From the NCBI RefSeq assembly GCF_030269545.1, contig NZ_BSTN01000002.1:310001-374000 (forward strand): a DNA stretch of 64,000 nucleotides. The letters run 5' to 3'. Shown here piece by piece: positions 44,316 through 55,074 of the stretch (its first letter is position 1; each line of letters starts with the position of its first letter). This DNA is from Actinomadura sp. NBRC 104425. GTDB lineage: Bacteria > Actinomycetota > Actinomycetes > Streptosporangiales > Streptosporangiaceae. The notes below the pieces were generated by a model, which searched no databases, had not been told where the DNA came from, and worked only from the letters and a program-made list of their open reading frames with translations. The translations under genes were made by a program, and so were the position numbers.

Positions 44316-46076
44316 GTGAGCGAGCTGAACGGGTCGGGCGGCGGACGCAAGATCCCGGACTCGGCCTCTCCCTGGCCCGTTCCCGCGGCCCAGCAGCCGA
44401 TCAAGGCCGCCGGGCGCGCGGGCGAGGCGGGCGGCCGGCGCGACCCCGACCTGGCCGAGGCGCAGCCGTGGGACATCGTCGAGCGGCTGCGGCAGATGGC
44501 CGACCTGATCGGGGACGCGCTCGCCGCCGGTGAGCGCAAGGTCGCCGAGGCCCACAACGACGCCCAGAACCAGGTCGCCGCGATGCAGGCCGAGAAGGAG
44601 TCGGCGCAGCGGGACGCGGCGGCGGCCTGGGGCGAGGTGCAGCGTGCGCGGGGGCAGGCCGAGGAGGCCGACCGGCGTGCGCTGGAGGCCGAGCGGCGGC
44701 TGGCCGAGGCGCAGAGCGAGGCGCAGTCCCAGATCGCCGCGCTCCAGGCCGACAAGCAGAACCAGGTCGCCGCGCTCCAGGCGGAGAAGGAGTCGGCGCA
44801 GCGGGACGCGGCGGCGGCCTGGGGCGAGGTGCAGCGTGCGCGGGGGCAGGCCGAGGAGGCCGACCGGCGTGCGCTGGAGGCCGAGCGGCGGCTGGCCGAG
44901 GCGCAGAGCGAGGCGCAGTCCCAGATCGCCGCGATGCAGGCCGAGAAGGAGGCCGCCCAGCGCGACGCCGCCGCCGCCTGGAACCAGGCCCAGCAAGGGC
45001 GCGCCCAGGCCGAGCAGGCGCGCGCCCAAGCCGAGCAGGCCCTCGCCCAGGCGGAGCAGGCGCGCGTGCAGGCCGAGCAGGCCCGCGCCCAGATGGAGCA
45101 GGCCCAGGCGCAGGCCGAGCAGGCCGAGCGCAGGGTCGCCGAGGCCGAGGCCACCGTCCGGCAGGCCATGGCGCAGCGCGACTCGATGAGCGAGGCCCGC
45201 GACGACGCCCTGCGCGCCGTCGAGGACGCCGTCACCGCGCGGCGCGCCGCCGAGGCCGAGCGCGACCGGCTCGCCGAGCAGGCCGCCGAGCTGTCGCGGG
45301 CGCTGGAGGGCGCGCACGGCGAGCTGTCGGCGCTGCGCGCCAAGGCCGCCGACGCCGAGCTGACCGCCAAGAACCTGCAGCAGGTCGCCGCGGCGGCCGC
45401 CAAGGAGTCCGAGGACGCCCGGCGCCGCGCCGGGGAGGCCGAGCTGCGCGCGCAGGAGTCCGAGCGGCGGGCCCAGGAGGCCGAGCGCCGCGCCGCGGAC
45501 GCCGACCGGCGGGCCGCCGACGCCGACCGGCGGATGGCCGAGGCCGACCGGCTGGTGCAGCAGGCCGGCAAGGAGCGCGAGCAGGCCCTCGACACGGCGG
45601 CGCAGTCGCTGGAGGCCGCCAAGAAGGCCGAGCGCGAGCGCGACGCCGCCGTCGCGGCCCGCGCCCAGCTGGAGCAGGCCCGCGCGCAGCTGGAGCAGGC
45701 GCGCGAGGCGGCCGAGCGGGCCCGGGAGGCGGCCGAGCGGGCGCGCGACGCCGCGCTGCAGGCGCAGGCGCAGGCCGAGTCGGAGCTGACGCTGGCGCGC
45801 GGCCGGGCCGAGACCGCCGAGCGCGAGCGCGACAAGGCCCTGGCGGGCATGCGGCAGATCGCCGCCGAGCGCGACGCGGTCGCCGAGAAGCTCGGCGAGC
45901 GCGAGCAGTGGGTCGACCAGCTCGCGCAGGCGGTCACCGAGCAGCGCGCGGCCATCGCCGAGCTGTCGCAGGAGCGCGACAGCGCCCGCAACGCCGCCGA
46001 CCAGGCCCGCTCGCTGATCGACGAGCTCACCCGGCAGCTGCGCACGATCATGCCGACCGCGGCCCCGCGGATCTGA
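44316..46076 (+). CDS. long coiled-coil protein, function unknown
   Basis: From the GTG at 44316 (GGAGGG upstream) the product is 586 residues. The first 75 are Gly/Pro-rich; EAQPWDIVERLRQMADLIGDALAAGERKV then leads into about 490 residues of nearly unbroken Ala/Glu/Gln/Arg heptads, so a long rod-like coiled coil is predicted. There are no membrane helices. Similar actinobacterial proteins include DivIVA-related and Scy/FilP-like polar cytoskeletal proteins, but no DivIVA N-terminal motif is seen, so the link is weak. An exact 192-base in-frame duplication lies in the first third. A terminator follows, so it is a single-gene unit. Confidence 0.8.
   Translation: MSELNGSGGGRKIPDSASPWPVPAAQQPIKAAGRAGEAGGRRDPDLAEAQPWDIVERLRQMADLIGDALAAGERKVAEAHNDAQNQVAAMQAEKESAQRDAAAAWGEVQRARGQAEEADRRALEAERRLAEAQSEAQSQIAALQADKQNQVAALQAEKESAQRDAAAAWGEVQRARGQAEEADRRALEAERRLAEAQSEAQSQIAAMQAEKEAAQRDAAAAWNQAQQGRAQAEQARAQAEQALAQAEQARVQAEQARAQMEQAQAQAEQAERRVAEAEATVRQAMAQRDSMSEARDDALRAVEDAVTARRAAEAERDRLAEQAAELSRALEGAHGELSALRAKAADAELTAKNLQQVAAAAAKESEDARRRAGEAELRAQESERRAQEAERRAADADRRAADADRRMAEADRLVQQAGKEREQALDTAAQSLEAAKKAERERDAAVAARAQLEQARAQLEQAREAAERAREAAERARDAALQAQAQAESELTLARGRAETAERERDKALAGMRQIAAERDAVAEKLGEREQWVDQLAQAVTEQRAAIAELSQERDSARNAADQARSLIDELTRQLRTIMPTAAPRI
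44568..44951 (+). repeat. tandem 192-base (64-codon) duplication inside the coiled-coil gene
   Basis: The unit starting AACCAGGTCGCCGCG at 44568 restarts at 44760. The two copies are almost identical, including silent positions, and the first 36 bases of a third, diverged copy follow. The near-identity suggests recent duplication. Confidence 0.92.
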
Positions 46077-46157
46077 CCGCCGCGGGCCTGCTGGTCGAGG
46101 GCCGCGGACGCCGCGGCCGGGTCCGGTCCGCGTTCCGGTCGCCGGATCGACGGCGGT

Positions 46158-46206
46158 GCCCCCGTCCCGAGGCCGGGATCGGCCACGGGCGGGGGCCTTC
46201 CTTTTC
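46158..46206 (+). terminator. intrinsic terminator after the coiled-coil gene
   Basis: GCCCCCG, CCCG and GGCC on one side pair in turn with GGCC, CGGG and CGGGGGC on the other, with one bulge and one mismatch and a six-base loop. CTTCCTTTTC follows directly. Confidence 0.75.
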
Positions 46207-46356
46207 GACCGCGGGCCGCGGGCGGGTCCGGGCACGCGTCCTGGACGGCGGTGGCACGCGCGGCTGATATCCTGGTGGCCCGTGGACAGTGCGGTGGACA
46301 TCTTGCGATGAACACGCGATGAACGCCGCCTCAGCAGCGACCACGGGAGCCCCTTC

Positions 46357-48035
<1,679 letters not shown>

Positions 48036-48039
<4 letters not shown>

Positions 48040-48692
48040 CCGGCGGCTCCGGCGGCGCCCGGCTCGGCCCGGACGACGTGCGCGACCGGCCCGAGCGGTG
48101 GGAGGTCGTCGGCAGCGACGAGGAGTACCGCGGGCACGTGATCCGGGTGCGCCGCGACCGCGTCCGCATGCCCAACGGCGACCGCATGGAGATCGCCCAG
48201 CGGGACGTCGTGGAGCATCCCGGCTCGGTCGGCGTCATCGCGCTCGACGACGCCGACCGGGTGCTGCTGCTGCGCCAGTACCGGCACCCGGTGGGCCGGC
48301 TGCTGTGGGAGGCGCCCGCCGGGCTGCGTGACGTGCCCGGCGAGCCGCTGCACGAGCTGGCCGAGCGCGAGCTGCTGGAGGAGGCCGGGTGCCGCGCCGG
48401 CCGCTGGGACACCCTGGCCGACGTGCTGCCGTCCCCCGGCATGTCCGACGAGCGGATCCGCATCTTCCTGGCCCGCGACCTCACCGAGGTGCCCGCCGAG
48501 GAGATCGGCTTCGAGCGGGTGCACGAGGAGGCCGACATGCCGGTGGTGTGGGTGCCGCTGGACGAGGCGGTCCGCAAGGTGCTGGCCGGGGAGATCCACA
48601 ACATGATCGCCTCGCTGGGCGTGCTGGCCGTGCAGGCGGCGCGGGCGCGCGGCTTCCGCGACCTGCGCCCCGTCGACGCCCCCGAGGACTGA
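48036..48692 (+). CDS. nudix hydrolase, ADP-ribose pyrophosphatase type
   Basis: The 218-residue product starts at the GTG overlapping the pyrG stop (GTGA). The nudix box reads [17 protein letters not shown] (about 103-119), with the three catalytic Glu, and is followed about 16 residues later by SPGMSDERI, the Pro position typical of ADP-ribose pyrophosphatases. It probably cleaves ADP-ribose to AMP and ribose-5-phosphate. This pyrG-nudix-xerD order is common in actinobacteria. It also fits clearance of ADP-ribose from the DraG-like or TIR proteins here, though that is only speculation. Confidence 0.88.
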
Positions 48693-49013
48693 CCGGGCGC
48701 CCCGCGGGGCCGACCGCGGCGCGGGCGGGCGCGACATGCGGCCCGGCGGCGTGTCGATCGGGTCTCGCGGCGCCGTCGGAGGCGGCATGATGGGCAGGTC
48801 CCTGTCGGTCATCCCGCCCGGAAGAGGTCCGCACTGTCACCGAGCACGCCCGGCCGGAACGCCGCGCCCCCTGGAGCCGGACAGGACGGCGCACGGCGCG
48901 ACGCACCGCGGCCTGCCGGGCAGCCCGCCGGACAGGGCGCCGCCGACGACCTCGACGGCGCCCTCGGTCCCGACGGCGGCCCGGACGGCGGCGCGTCCGC
49001 GCTGCGCTCGGCC
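48693..49013 (+). other. region between the nudix gene and xerD
   Basis: About 320 bases. The frame of xerD stays open upstream into this region but without an ATG, GTG or TTG; a CTG at 48834 has GGAAGAGG six bases before it. The deduced residues are Gly/Pro/Asp-rich. Either xerD starts rarely at CTG or the region is untranslated leader. Confidence 0.45.
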
Positions 49014-49922
49014 GTGCTCACCTACCTGGGGCACCTGGCCGTGGAACGGGGCCTGGCCGCCAACACCCTCAGCTCCTACCGCCGCGACCTGCGCCGCTAC
49101 CTGGCGGTGCTGACCGCCCGCGGCCGCACCGCCATCGACCAGGTCGGCGAGGACGACGTGCGCGCGTTCCTGGTCGGGCTGCGCGAGGGCGACGCCGACC
49201 ACCCGCCGCTGTCGGCCGGGTCGGCGGCCCGCGCGGTGGTGGCCGTGCGCGGGCTGCACCGCTTCGCGCTGCGCGAGGGGCTGGCCCCCGGCGACCCGGC
49301 CCGCGACGTCCGCCCGCCCACGCCGCCGCGGCGGCTGCCCAAGGCCATCTCCATCGACGACGTCGAACGGCTGCTGGCCGCGGCCGCGGGCCCCGGCGGC
49401 GACGCCACCGCGCGCGGGCTGCGCGACCGGGCGCTGCTGGAGCTGCTGTACGGGTCGGGCGTGCGCATCTCCGAGGCCGTCGGCCTGGACGTCGACGACC
49501 TGGACCTGGACGAGGGGATCGCCCGCGTGCGCGGCAAGGGCGGCAAGACCCGCGTGGTGCCGATCGGCGACTACGCCCGGCGCGCCGTCGAGGCGTACCT
49601 GGTGCGGGCCCGCCCCGAGCTGAGCGCGGCGGGACGCGGCGGCCCCGCGCTGTTTCTGAACGCGCGCGGCGGGCGGCTGTCGCGGCAGGGCGCCTGGATG
49701 GTGCTGCGCGCCGCCGCCGAACGCGCCGACCTGAAGAACGTGTCCCCGCACACACTGCGGCACTCGTTCGCCACGCACCTGCTCGACGGCGGCGCGGACG
49801 TGCGGGTGGTGCAGGAGCTGCTGGGGCACGCGTCGGTGACCACCACGCAGGTCTACACGCTCGTCACCGTGCAGATGCTGCGCGAGGTGTACGCCACGTC
49901 ACACCCCCGCGCCCGCGGATGA
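49014..49922 (+). CDS. xerD: site-specific tyrosine recombinase XerD
   Basis: From the GTG at 49014 the protein has 302 residues. The SAM-like core-binding domain is at about 1-95 ([18 protein letters not shown]). The catalytic domain has Arg in [11 protein letters not shown] (about 150), Lys in GKGGKTRVV, His and Arg in [12 protein letters not shown] (about 245-248), His in LLGHASV and the nucleophile in TQVYT (about 279). With XerC it resolves chromosome dimers at dif. The N-terminus is a few residues shorter than usual, so an upstream CTG start is possible. It precedes parA and scpAB. Confidence 0.94.
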   Translation: MLTYLGHLAVERGLAANTLSSYRRDLRRYLAVLTARGRTAIDQVGEDDVRAFLVGLREGDADHPPLSAGSAARAVVAVRGLHRFALREGLAPGDPARDVRPPTPPRRLPKAISIDDVERLLAAAAGPGGDATARGLRDRALLELLYGSGVRISEAVGLDVDDLDLDEGIARVRGKGGKTRVVPIGDYARRAVEAYLVRARPELSAAGRGGPALFLNARGGRLSRQGAWMVLRAAAERADLKNVSPHTLRHSFATHLLDGGADVRVVQELLGHASVTTTQVYTLVTVQMLREVYATSHPRARG

Positions 49923-49984
49923 GGCCGGCGGATGAACAGGACGTATCGGGGCCAGACAAAACACGCCCATTGGCGCGCGTCGGC

Positions 49985-50013
49985 TTGAGAGGCGCCGTGT
50001 CAACCCCTAGAGT
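49985..50013 (+). promoter_or_regulatory. sigma-70-type promoter of parA
   Basis: TTGAGA (49985-49990) and TAGAGT (50008-50013) are separated by exactly 17 bases, about 45 bases before the parA start. Confidence 0.7.
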
Positions 50014-50058
50014 CCCGGACCTGGATGGCATTTACCGGGCCGCCCGGGGAGGGATCTG

Positions 50059-50982
50059 GTGACCAGCACAGAGGCTGCGGGGGGCGTCCTGTCCTCCGCC
50101 ACCATTGAGACCGATCCGACTCTTGCCCTCGGACCGACGCAGCGGCCGGTGCCCAACTTCCCCGAGCCCGAGCCGCTGGACGAGCACGGACCGGCCCGCG
50201 TGGTGTCGATCTGCAACCAGAAGGGCGGGGTCGGCAAGACCACCACCACCATCAACCTCGGCGCCGCGCTGGCCGAGTACGGCCGCCGCGTGCTGCTGGT
50301 GGACTTCGACCCGCAGGGCGCGCTGTCGGTCGGGCTGGGCAAGGGCGATCCGCGCCAGCTCGACATGACGATCTACAACCTCCTGCTGGAGCACGACACC
50401 GAGTGGGAGGACGTCGTCATCGACACCGGCGTCGACGGCATGGACCTGCTGCCCAGCAACATCGACCTGTCCGGCGCCGAGGTCCAGCTGGTGCACGAGG
50501 TGGGGCGCGAGTACATCCTGGCGGGCGCGCTGAAGTCGGCGGTGTCGCACTACGACTACATCCTCATCGACTGCCAGCCGTCGCTCGGCCTGCTCACCGT
50601 CAACGCGCTGGCCGCCAGCCAGGGCGTGCTGATCCCGCTGGAGTGCGAGTACTTCGCGATGCGGGGCGTGGCGCTGCTGATGGAGACCATCGACAAGGTC
50701 CAGTCGCGCATCAACTCCGAGCTGCAGATCGACGGGGTGCTCGGCACCATGTACGACTCGCGCACCCTGCACACCCGCGAGGTGCTCGGCCGCATCGTCG
50801 AGGCGTTCGGCGACAAGGTGTTCCACACCGTCATCAACCGCACGGTGCGGTTCCCCGACGCCACCGTCGCGGGCGAGCCGATCACCTACTTCGACCCGAC
50901 CTCGATGGGCGCCAACGCCTACCGCAGCCTGGCCCGCGAGGTGCTGCAGCGCTGGGCCGCGGCCGAGGCCGCCGCCAGGTGA
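50059..50982 (+). CDS. parA: ParA/Soj family chromosome-partitioning ATPase
   Basis: The 307-residue protein has the deviant Walker A NQKGGVGKTTTTINLG (about 52-67), Walker A' VDFDPQGALS and ILIDCQPSLG, the complete ParA set. The first 45 residues are an extension without known motif. No parB follows; instead scpA and scpB do, which is the usual place of this second ParA paralogue in actinobacteria, separate from the parAB pair near oriC (family knowledge). It probably positions chromosome or other cargo through DNA-bound ATP dimers. A GTG start with GGGGAGGG upstream. Confidence 0.92.
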   Translation: MTSTEAAGGVLSSATIETDPTLALGPTQRPVPNFPEPEPLDEHGPARVVSICNQKGGVGKTTTTINLGAALAEYGRRVLLVDFDPQGALSVGLGKGDPRQLDMTIYNLLLEHDTEWEDVVIDTGVDGMDLLPSNIDLSGAEVQLVHEVGREYILAGALKSAVSHYDYILIDCQPSLGLLTVNALAASQGVLIPLECEYFAMRGVALLMETIDKVQSRINSELQIDGVLGTMYDSRTLHTREVLGRIVEAFGDKVFHTVINRTVRFPDATVAGEPITYFDPTSMGANAYRSLAREVLQRWAAAEAAAR

Positions 50983-51073
50983 CGCCCCGTCCTCGCTCCC
51001 GGGAGTGAGGACGTGCCCCCGCCTGCCCGGACGTCCGCCGCGGCCGGTGGACGCGGCCGCGTCCCGACTCCGC

Positions 51074-51079
51074 TACCGT
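51074..51079 (+). promoter_or_regulatory. possible -10 hexamer of scpA
   Basis: TACCGT overlaps the annotated GTG at 51078 but lies seven bases before an in-frame GTG at 51087. If it is used, scpA is leaderless and three codons shorter. Confidence 0.4.
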
Positions 51080-51929
51080 GAGCGAGGTGGACCGGACGTC
51101 GCAGGAGCCGCAGGCCGAGGAGGGCCGTGGCTTCCGCGTTCACCTGGACAACTTCGAGGGCCCGTTCGACCTGCTGCTCGGCCTGATCTCCAAGCACAAG
51201 CTGGACATCACCGAGGTGTCGCTGGCCAAGGTCACCGACGACTTCATCGCCCACATCCGCTCGCACGGCAAGGACTGGGACCTGGACCAGGCCAGCCACT
51301 TCCTGCTGGTCGCCGCCACCCTGCTGGACCTCAAGGCGGCCCGGCTGCTGCCGACCGGCGAGGTCGACGACGAGGAGGACCTGGCCCTGCTGGAGGCCCG
51401 CGACATGCTGTTCGCGCGGCTGCTGCAGTACCGGGCGTTCAAGGAGGTCGCCCGGTTCCTGGCGGGCCGGATGGCCGAGCAGGGGCGGCGGTACCCGCGC
51501 ATGGTGCCGATGGAGCCCCGCTTCGCCAACCTGCTGCCGGAGGTGCTGCTGGGGCTCGGGCCCGCCGAGTTCGCCCGCCTGGCCGCCAAGGCCCTCACCC
51601 CCAAGGCGCCCCCGACCGTCTCGGTCGAGCACATGTACCAGCCCAAGGCCAGCGTCCGCGAGCAGGCCGCGATCGTGGTGGAGCGGCTGCGCGAGCTGCG
51701 CGCCACCACCTTCCGCGTGCTCACCGAGGACTGCGCGGGCACCTTCGAGGTGGTCGCGCGGTTCCTGGCGCTGCTGGAGCTGTACCGCGAGAAGGCGGTC
51801 GCGTTCGAGCAGGCCGAGCCGCTGGGCGAGCTGCACATCACCTGGACCGGGACCGACGACGGCGACGTCGTCGTCGGCGACGACTACGAAGGCTCCCGGG
51901 AGCCGGAGAAAGACAAGACCGATGACTGA
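51078..51929 (+). CDS. scpA: segregation and condensation protein A
   Basis: The 283-residue kleisin has the family start FRVHLDNFEGPFDLLLGLISKHKLDI (about 20-45), HFLLVAATLLDLKAARLLP, and a C-terminal winged-helix region with FLALLELYREKAVAFEQ. It bridges the Smc heads together with ScpB. The stop overlaps scpB by eight bases. There is no ribosome site before the GTG at 51078; a GTG at 51087 is an alternative start supported by TACCGT. smc is not in the window. Confidence 0.95.
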   Translation: MSEVDRTSQEPQAEEGRGFRVHLDNFEGPFDLLLGLISKHKLDITEVSLAKVTDDFIAHIRSHGKDWDLDQASHFLLVAATLLDLKAARLLPTGEVDDEEDLALLEARDMLFARLLQYRAFKEVARFLAGRMAEQGRRYPRMVPMEPRFANLLPEVLLGLGPAEFARLAAKALTPKAPPTVSVEHMYQPKASVREQAAIVVERLRELRATTFRVLTEDCAGTFEVVARFLALLELYREKAVAFEQAEPLGELHITWTGTDDGDVVVGDDYEGSREPEKDKTDD

Positions 51930-52599
51930 ACCGCCCCGCGAGGACGCCCCCGAGGGCGTCCCCGACGAACCCGCCCCGCCGCCCCCGCCGGCTGAGGACG
52001 CGCCCGGGGACGCGCCGCCCGGGGACGCAGGCCCCGCCCCGTCCGCGGAGGACCAGGGCCCGGGGCTGCGCGCCTCGATCGAGGCGATCCTGCTGGTGGT
52101 GGACGAGCCGGTGAGCGAGGTCACGCTCGCCCAGCTGCTGGAGCGCCCCCGCCAGGAGATCGCCGCCACGCTGCGGGAGCTGTCTGCGGAATACACCGCC
52201 CAGGGCCGCGGGTTCGACCTTCGGGAGGTGGCAGGGGGCTGGCGTTTCTACACTCGGGACGTGTGCGCCCCGGTGGTCGAGCGGTTCGTCACCGACGGTC
52301 AGCAGGCCCGCCTCACCCAGGCGGCGCTGGAGACCCTGGCGGTGGTGGCCTACCGCCAGCCGGTGAGCCGGGCCCGCGTCTCGGCGATCCGCGGCGTCAA
52401 CAGCGACGGGGTGATCCGCACGCTGCTGCTGCGGGGGCTGATCGAGGAGGCGGGCCAGGACCCCGAGTCGCACGCGAACCTGTACCGGACCACGGGGTAC
52501 TTCTTGGAGCGGCTGGGGTTGCGCAGCCTGGACGAGCTGCCCGACCTCGCCCCCTACCTCCCCGAAGACCTGCCAGACGACACAGTTGAGGAAAAGTGA
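51922..52599 (+). CDS. scpB: segregation and condensation protein B
   Basis: The 225-residue protein has a disordered Pro/Asp/Ala-rich start (about 50 residues), then two winged helices: LRASIEAILLVVDEPVSEVTLAQLLE and QAALETLAVVAYRQPVSRARV, followed by SIRG-like AIRGVNSDGVIRTLLLRGLI. It works as a dimer bound to ScpA in the condensin complex. It overlaps scpA at its start and rluB at its end, so scpA-scpB-rluB are one translational unit. Confidence 0.95.
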   Translation: MTEPPREDAPEGVPDEPAPPPPPAEDAPGDAPPGDAGPAPSAEDQGPGLRASIEAILLVVDEPVSEVTLAQLLERPRQEIAATLRELSAEYTAQGRGFDLREVAGGWRFYTRDVCAPVVERFVTDGQQARLTQAALETLAVVAYRQPVSRARVSAIRGVNSDGVIRTLLLRGLIEEAGQDPESHANLYRTTGYFLERLGLRSLDELPDLAPYLPEDLPDDTVEEK

Positions 52600-53327
52600 C
52601 CGACAACCAGGGCGTACGGTTGCAGAAGGTGCTCGCCGACGCCGGAATCGGCAGCCGCCGCCACTGCGAGGAGCTGATCGGCGAGGGCCGTGTCAGCGTC
52701 AACGGCCGGAAGGTGTTCCGCTTCGGTGAGCGCGTGGACCCCGAACGCGACGTCATCCACGTCGACGGCCGGCGCGTGGAGACCCGCGCCGAGATGCGCT
52801 ACTACGCCGTCAACAAGCCGCGCGGCGTGGTCAGCACCATGTCCGACGAGCGGGGCCGCAAATCGCTGGCCGACTTCGTGGACGTGCCCGAGCGGCTGTT
52901 CCACGTCGGCCGCCTGGACACCGACACCGAGGGGTTGATCCTGCTCACCAACGACGGGGAGCTGGCGCACCGCCTCATGCACCCCAGCTACGGCGTGCAG
53001 AAGACCTACCTGGCCGAGATCCACGGGCCGATCCCGCGGGACCTGGGGCGGCGGCTGAAGGCCGGCGTCGCGCTGGAGGACGGGCTCGCCAAGGCCGACC
53101 GGTTCCGGGTGTTCGACCAGGTGGGCAAGCGGGTGCTGGTGGAGATCGCCCTGCACGAGGGCCGCAAGCACATCGTGCGGCGGATGCTCAAGCAGGTCGG
53201 GTTCCCCGTGCAGCAGCTGGCCCGCGTCGAGTTCGGGCCGATCAAACTCGGCCAGCTGCGTCCCGGCACACTCCGGGCGCTGACGGTCCGGGAGATCGGC
53301 GAGCTGTACAAGGCCGTGGGCCTGTAG
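52596..53327 (+). CDS. rluB: 23S rRNA pseudouridine synthase, RluB type
   Basis: The 243-residue protein has an S4 RNA-binding domain (VRLQKVLADAGIGSRRHCEELI, about 5-50) and the RsuA/RluB catalytic domain with motif II GRLDTDTEGLILLTNDG, in which the first Asp is the catalytic residue. The end region KHIVRRMLKQVGFPVQQLAR is typical. It should modify 23S rRNA near position 2605. The GTG start overlaps the scpB stop by four bases, the usual scpB-rluB coupling in Gram-positives. Confidence 0.94.
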   Translation: MTDNQGVRLQKVLADAGIGSRRHCEELIGEGRVSVNGRKVFRFGERVDPERDVIHVDGRRVETRAEMRYYAVNKPRGVVSTMSDERGRKSLADFVDVPERLFHVGRLDTDTEGLILLTNDGELAHRLMHPSYGVQKTYLAEIHGPIPRDLGRRLKAGVALEDGLAKADRFRVFDQVGKRVLVEIALHEGRKHIVRRMLKQVGFPVQQLARVEFGPIKLGQLRPGTLRALTVREIGELYKAVGL

Positions 53328-53338
53328 GAGGTGTGAAC

Positions 53339-53701
53339 GTGGCGGTACGCGCGATCCGCGGGGCGACGCAGGTGGACGCCGACGACCGGGACCAGATCCT
53401 GGCGGCCACCACCGAGCTGGTGACCGAGGTGATGACGCGCAACGCGCTGACGACCGACGACGTCATCAGTGTGATCTTCACCGCGACGCCCGACCTGACC
53501 GGCGAGTTCCCGGCGCTGGCGGCGCGCAAGCTGGGCTTCCACGAGGTCCCGCTGCTGTGCGCCAGCGAGATCGGCGTGCCGCATGCGCTGCCCCGGGTGA
53601 TCCGGCTGATGGCGCACGTGGAGACCGACCGTCCCCGCTCGCAGATCCAGCACGTGTACCTGCGCGGCGCGGCCGCGCTGCGGCTCGACATCGCGCAGTG
53701 A
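53339..53701 (+). CDS. aroH: chorismate mutase, AroH type
   Basis: The 120-residue protein is the small trimeric chorismate mutase: VRAIRGATQVDADD (with the Arg7-type residue), PLLCASEIGVPHALPRVIRLM (Glu and Arg of the active site) and HVYLRGAAALR (Tyr108-type). It converts chorismate to prephenate, which the next gene uses. The GTG at 53339 is chosen because GGAGG ends seven bases before it; a GTG at 53333 in the same frame is too close to that site. Confidence 0.93.
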   Translation: MAVRAIRGATQVDADDRDQILAATTELVTEVMTRNALTTDDVISVIFTATPDLTGEFPALAARKLGFHEVPLLCASEIGVPHALPRVIRLMAHVETDRPRSQIQHVYLRGAAALRLDIAQ

Positions 53702-53783
53702 GCCCGGCGCGACAGGACGGGCACGCCGGGCCGGGCGGGGCGTGCGGTTCCGCGGCGCGGCACGGCGGTGCACCCGGGGCCGC

Positions 53784-53789
53784 TACCCT
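53784..53789 (+). promoter_or_regulatory. -10 hexamer of a leaderless tyrA transcript
   Basis: TACCCT lies exactly six bases before the GTG at 53796; no ribosome site is present. Confidence 0.6.
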
Positions 53790-53795
53790 TGTCGC

Positions 53796-54908
53796 GTGGC
53801 TGAAGAGGGCTTTCCACGGCGGATCGTGGTGATCGGGGCCGGGCTGATCGGCACCTCGATCGCCCTGGCCATGCGCGAACGCGGCGCCGAGGTGCAGTTG
53901 GCCGACCGCGACGCCGCCGCGCTGGCGATGGCCGTAGAGCTGGGCGCGGGCACGGCCCTGCCGGACGGCGACGGCCCCGCCGACCCCGGCGCGGGGCCCG
54001 CCGACCTGGCGGTGCTGGCCGTCCCGCCCGCCGCCGTGGCCGTCACCCTGGCGGACGCGCAGAAGCGCGGGCTGGCCAAGGTCTACACCGACGTGGCCAG
54101 CGTCAAGGCGCTGCCGCTGCGGCAGGCGCGCGACCTGGGCTGCGACCTGGGCGCGTTCGTGCCGGGCCATCCGATGGCCGGGCGGGAGCGCTCCGGCCCG
54201 GCGGCGGCCCGTGCCGACCTGTTCCTCGGCCGCTCCTGGGCGCTGTGCCCGCCGGCCGAGGCGGCGCCGGAGGCCGTCGAGGCGGTGGCCGCGCTGGCCC
54301 GGGCGTGCGGCGCCGAGCCGGTCACCGTCGACGCCGAGGAGCACGACCGCGCCGTCGCGCTGGTCTCGCACGCCCCGCACGTGGTGTCGGCCGCGGTCGC
54401 CGCCCGGCTGACCGGCGCCGACGACATGACGCTCGGCCTGGCCGGGCAGGGCCTGCGGGACGTCACCCGCATCGCCGCCGGCGACCCGCGGCTGTGGATC
54501 GGCATCCTGACCGGCAACGCCGCCCCCGTCGCCGACGTGCTGGAGGCCGTGGCCACCGATCTGGCCGTGGCGGCCTCGCTGCTGCGCGACGGCAGCGAGC
54601 AGGCCGCCACCCACGTCGCCGACCTGCTGCTGCGCGGCAACGCGGGCCGCTCGCGCATCCCCGGCAAGCACGGCGGCGCCCCGTCGGCGTACGCCACGGT
54701 GCAGGTGGTCATCCCCGACCGCCCCGGCGAGCTGGCCATGATCTTCCAGGCGGCGGGCGTGGCCGGGGTCAACATCGAGGACGTCTCGATCGAGCACTCC
54801 CCGGGCCGCCCGCTGGGCGTGCTGGAGATCTCGGTCAAGCCCGAGGCCGCCCAGAAGCTGGCCGAGGAACTGCGTTCGCGCGGCTGGTCGGTCCCCGGCC
54901 TGGCATAG
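53796..54908 (+). CDS. tyrA: prephenate dehydrogenase with ACT domain
   Basis: The 370-residue protein starts with a Rossmann motif VVIGAGLIGTSIALAM (about 10-25), has FVPGHPMAGRERSGP (His of the active site) and a helical domain, and ends with an ACT domain (VQVVIPDRPGELAMIFQAAG, from about 300) that probably gives feedback control by tyrosine. It oxidises prephenate to 4-hydroxyphenylpyruvate. Together with aroH it forms the tyrosine branch. The GTG at 53796 is set by the promoter spacing; a longer frame upstream has no support. Confidence 0.94.
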   Translation: MAEEGFPRRIVVIGAGLIGTSIALAMRERGAEVQLADRDAAALAMAVELGAGTALPDGDGPADPGAGPADLAVLAVPPAAVAVTLADAQKRGLAKVYTDVASVKALPLRQARDLGCDLGAFVPGHPMAGRERSGPAAARADLFLGRSWALCPPAEAAPEAVEAVAALARACGAEPVTVDAEEHDRAVALVSHAPHVVSAAVAARLTGADDMTLGLAGQGLRDVTRIAAGDPRLWIGILTGNAAPVADVLEAVATDLAVAASLLRDGSEQAATHVADLLLRGNAGRSRIPGKHGGAPSAYATVQVVIPDRPGELAMIFQAAGVAGVNIEDVSIEHSPGRPLGVLEISVKPEAAQKLAEELRSRGWSVPGLA

Positions 54909-55074
54909 CGCCTCCCGAGGCGTCCGCGGCGGCCCGCAGCGGGCCCGACGGGGCCGCGCACACGGGTACGCTGACGCGACGGGGGAACACGGCCCCCGGC
55001 ACCCCCCGGGGCCGTCCGCGCGCCCGCCGCGGAAACCCGCGGGCAAGCCGCCGCATCACGGAAAGGGAGCGATC

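Noticed and set aside
44303..45189. Arg/Pro-rich open frames within the coiled-coil gene
   Set aside because: They are out-of-frame readings of GC-rich heptad codons with no ribosome site.
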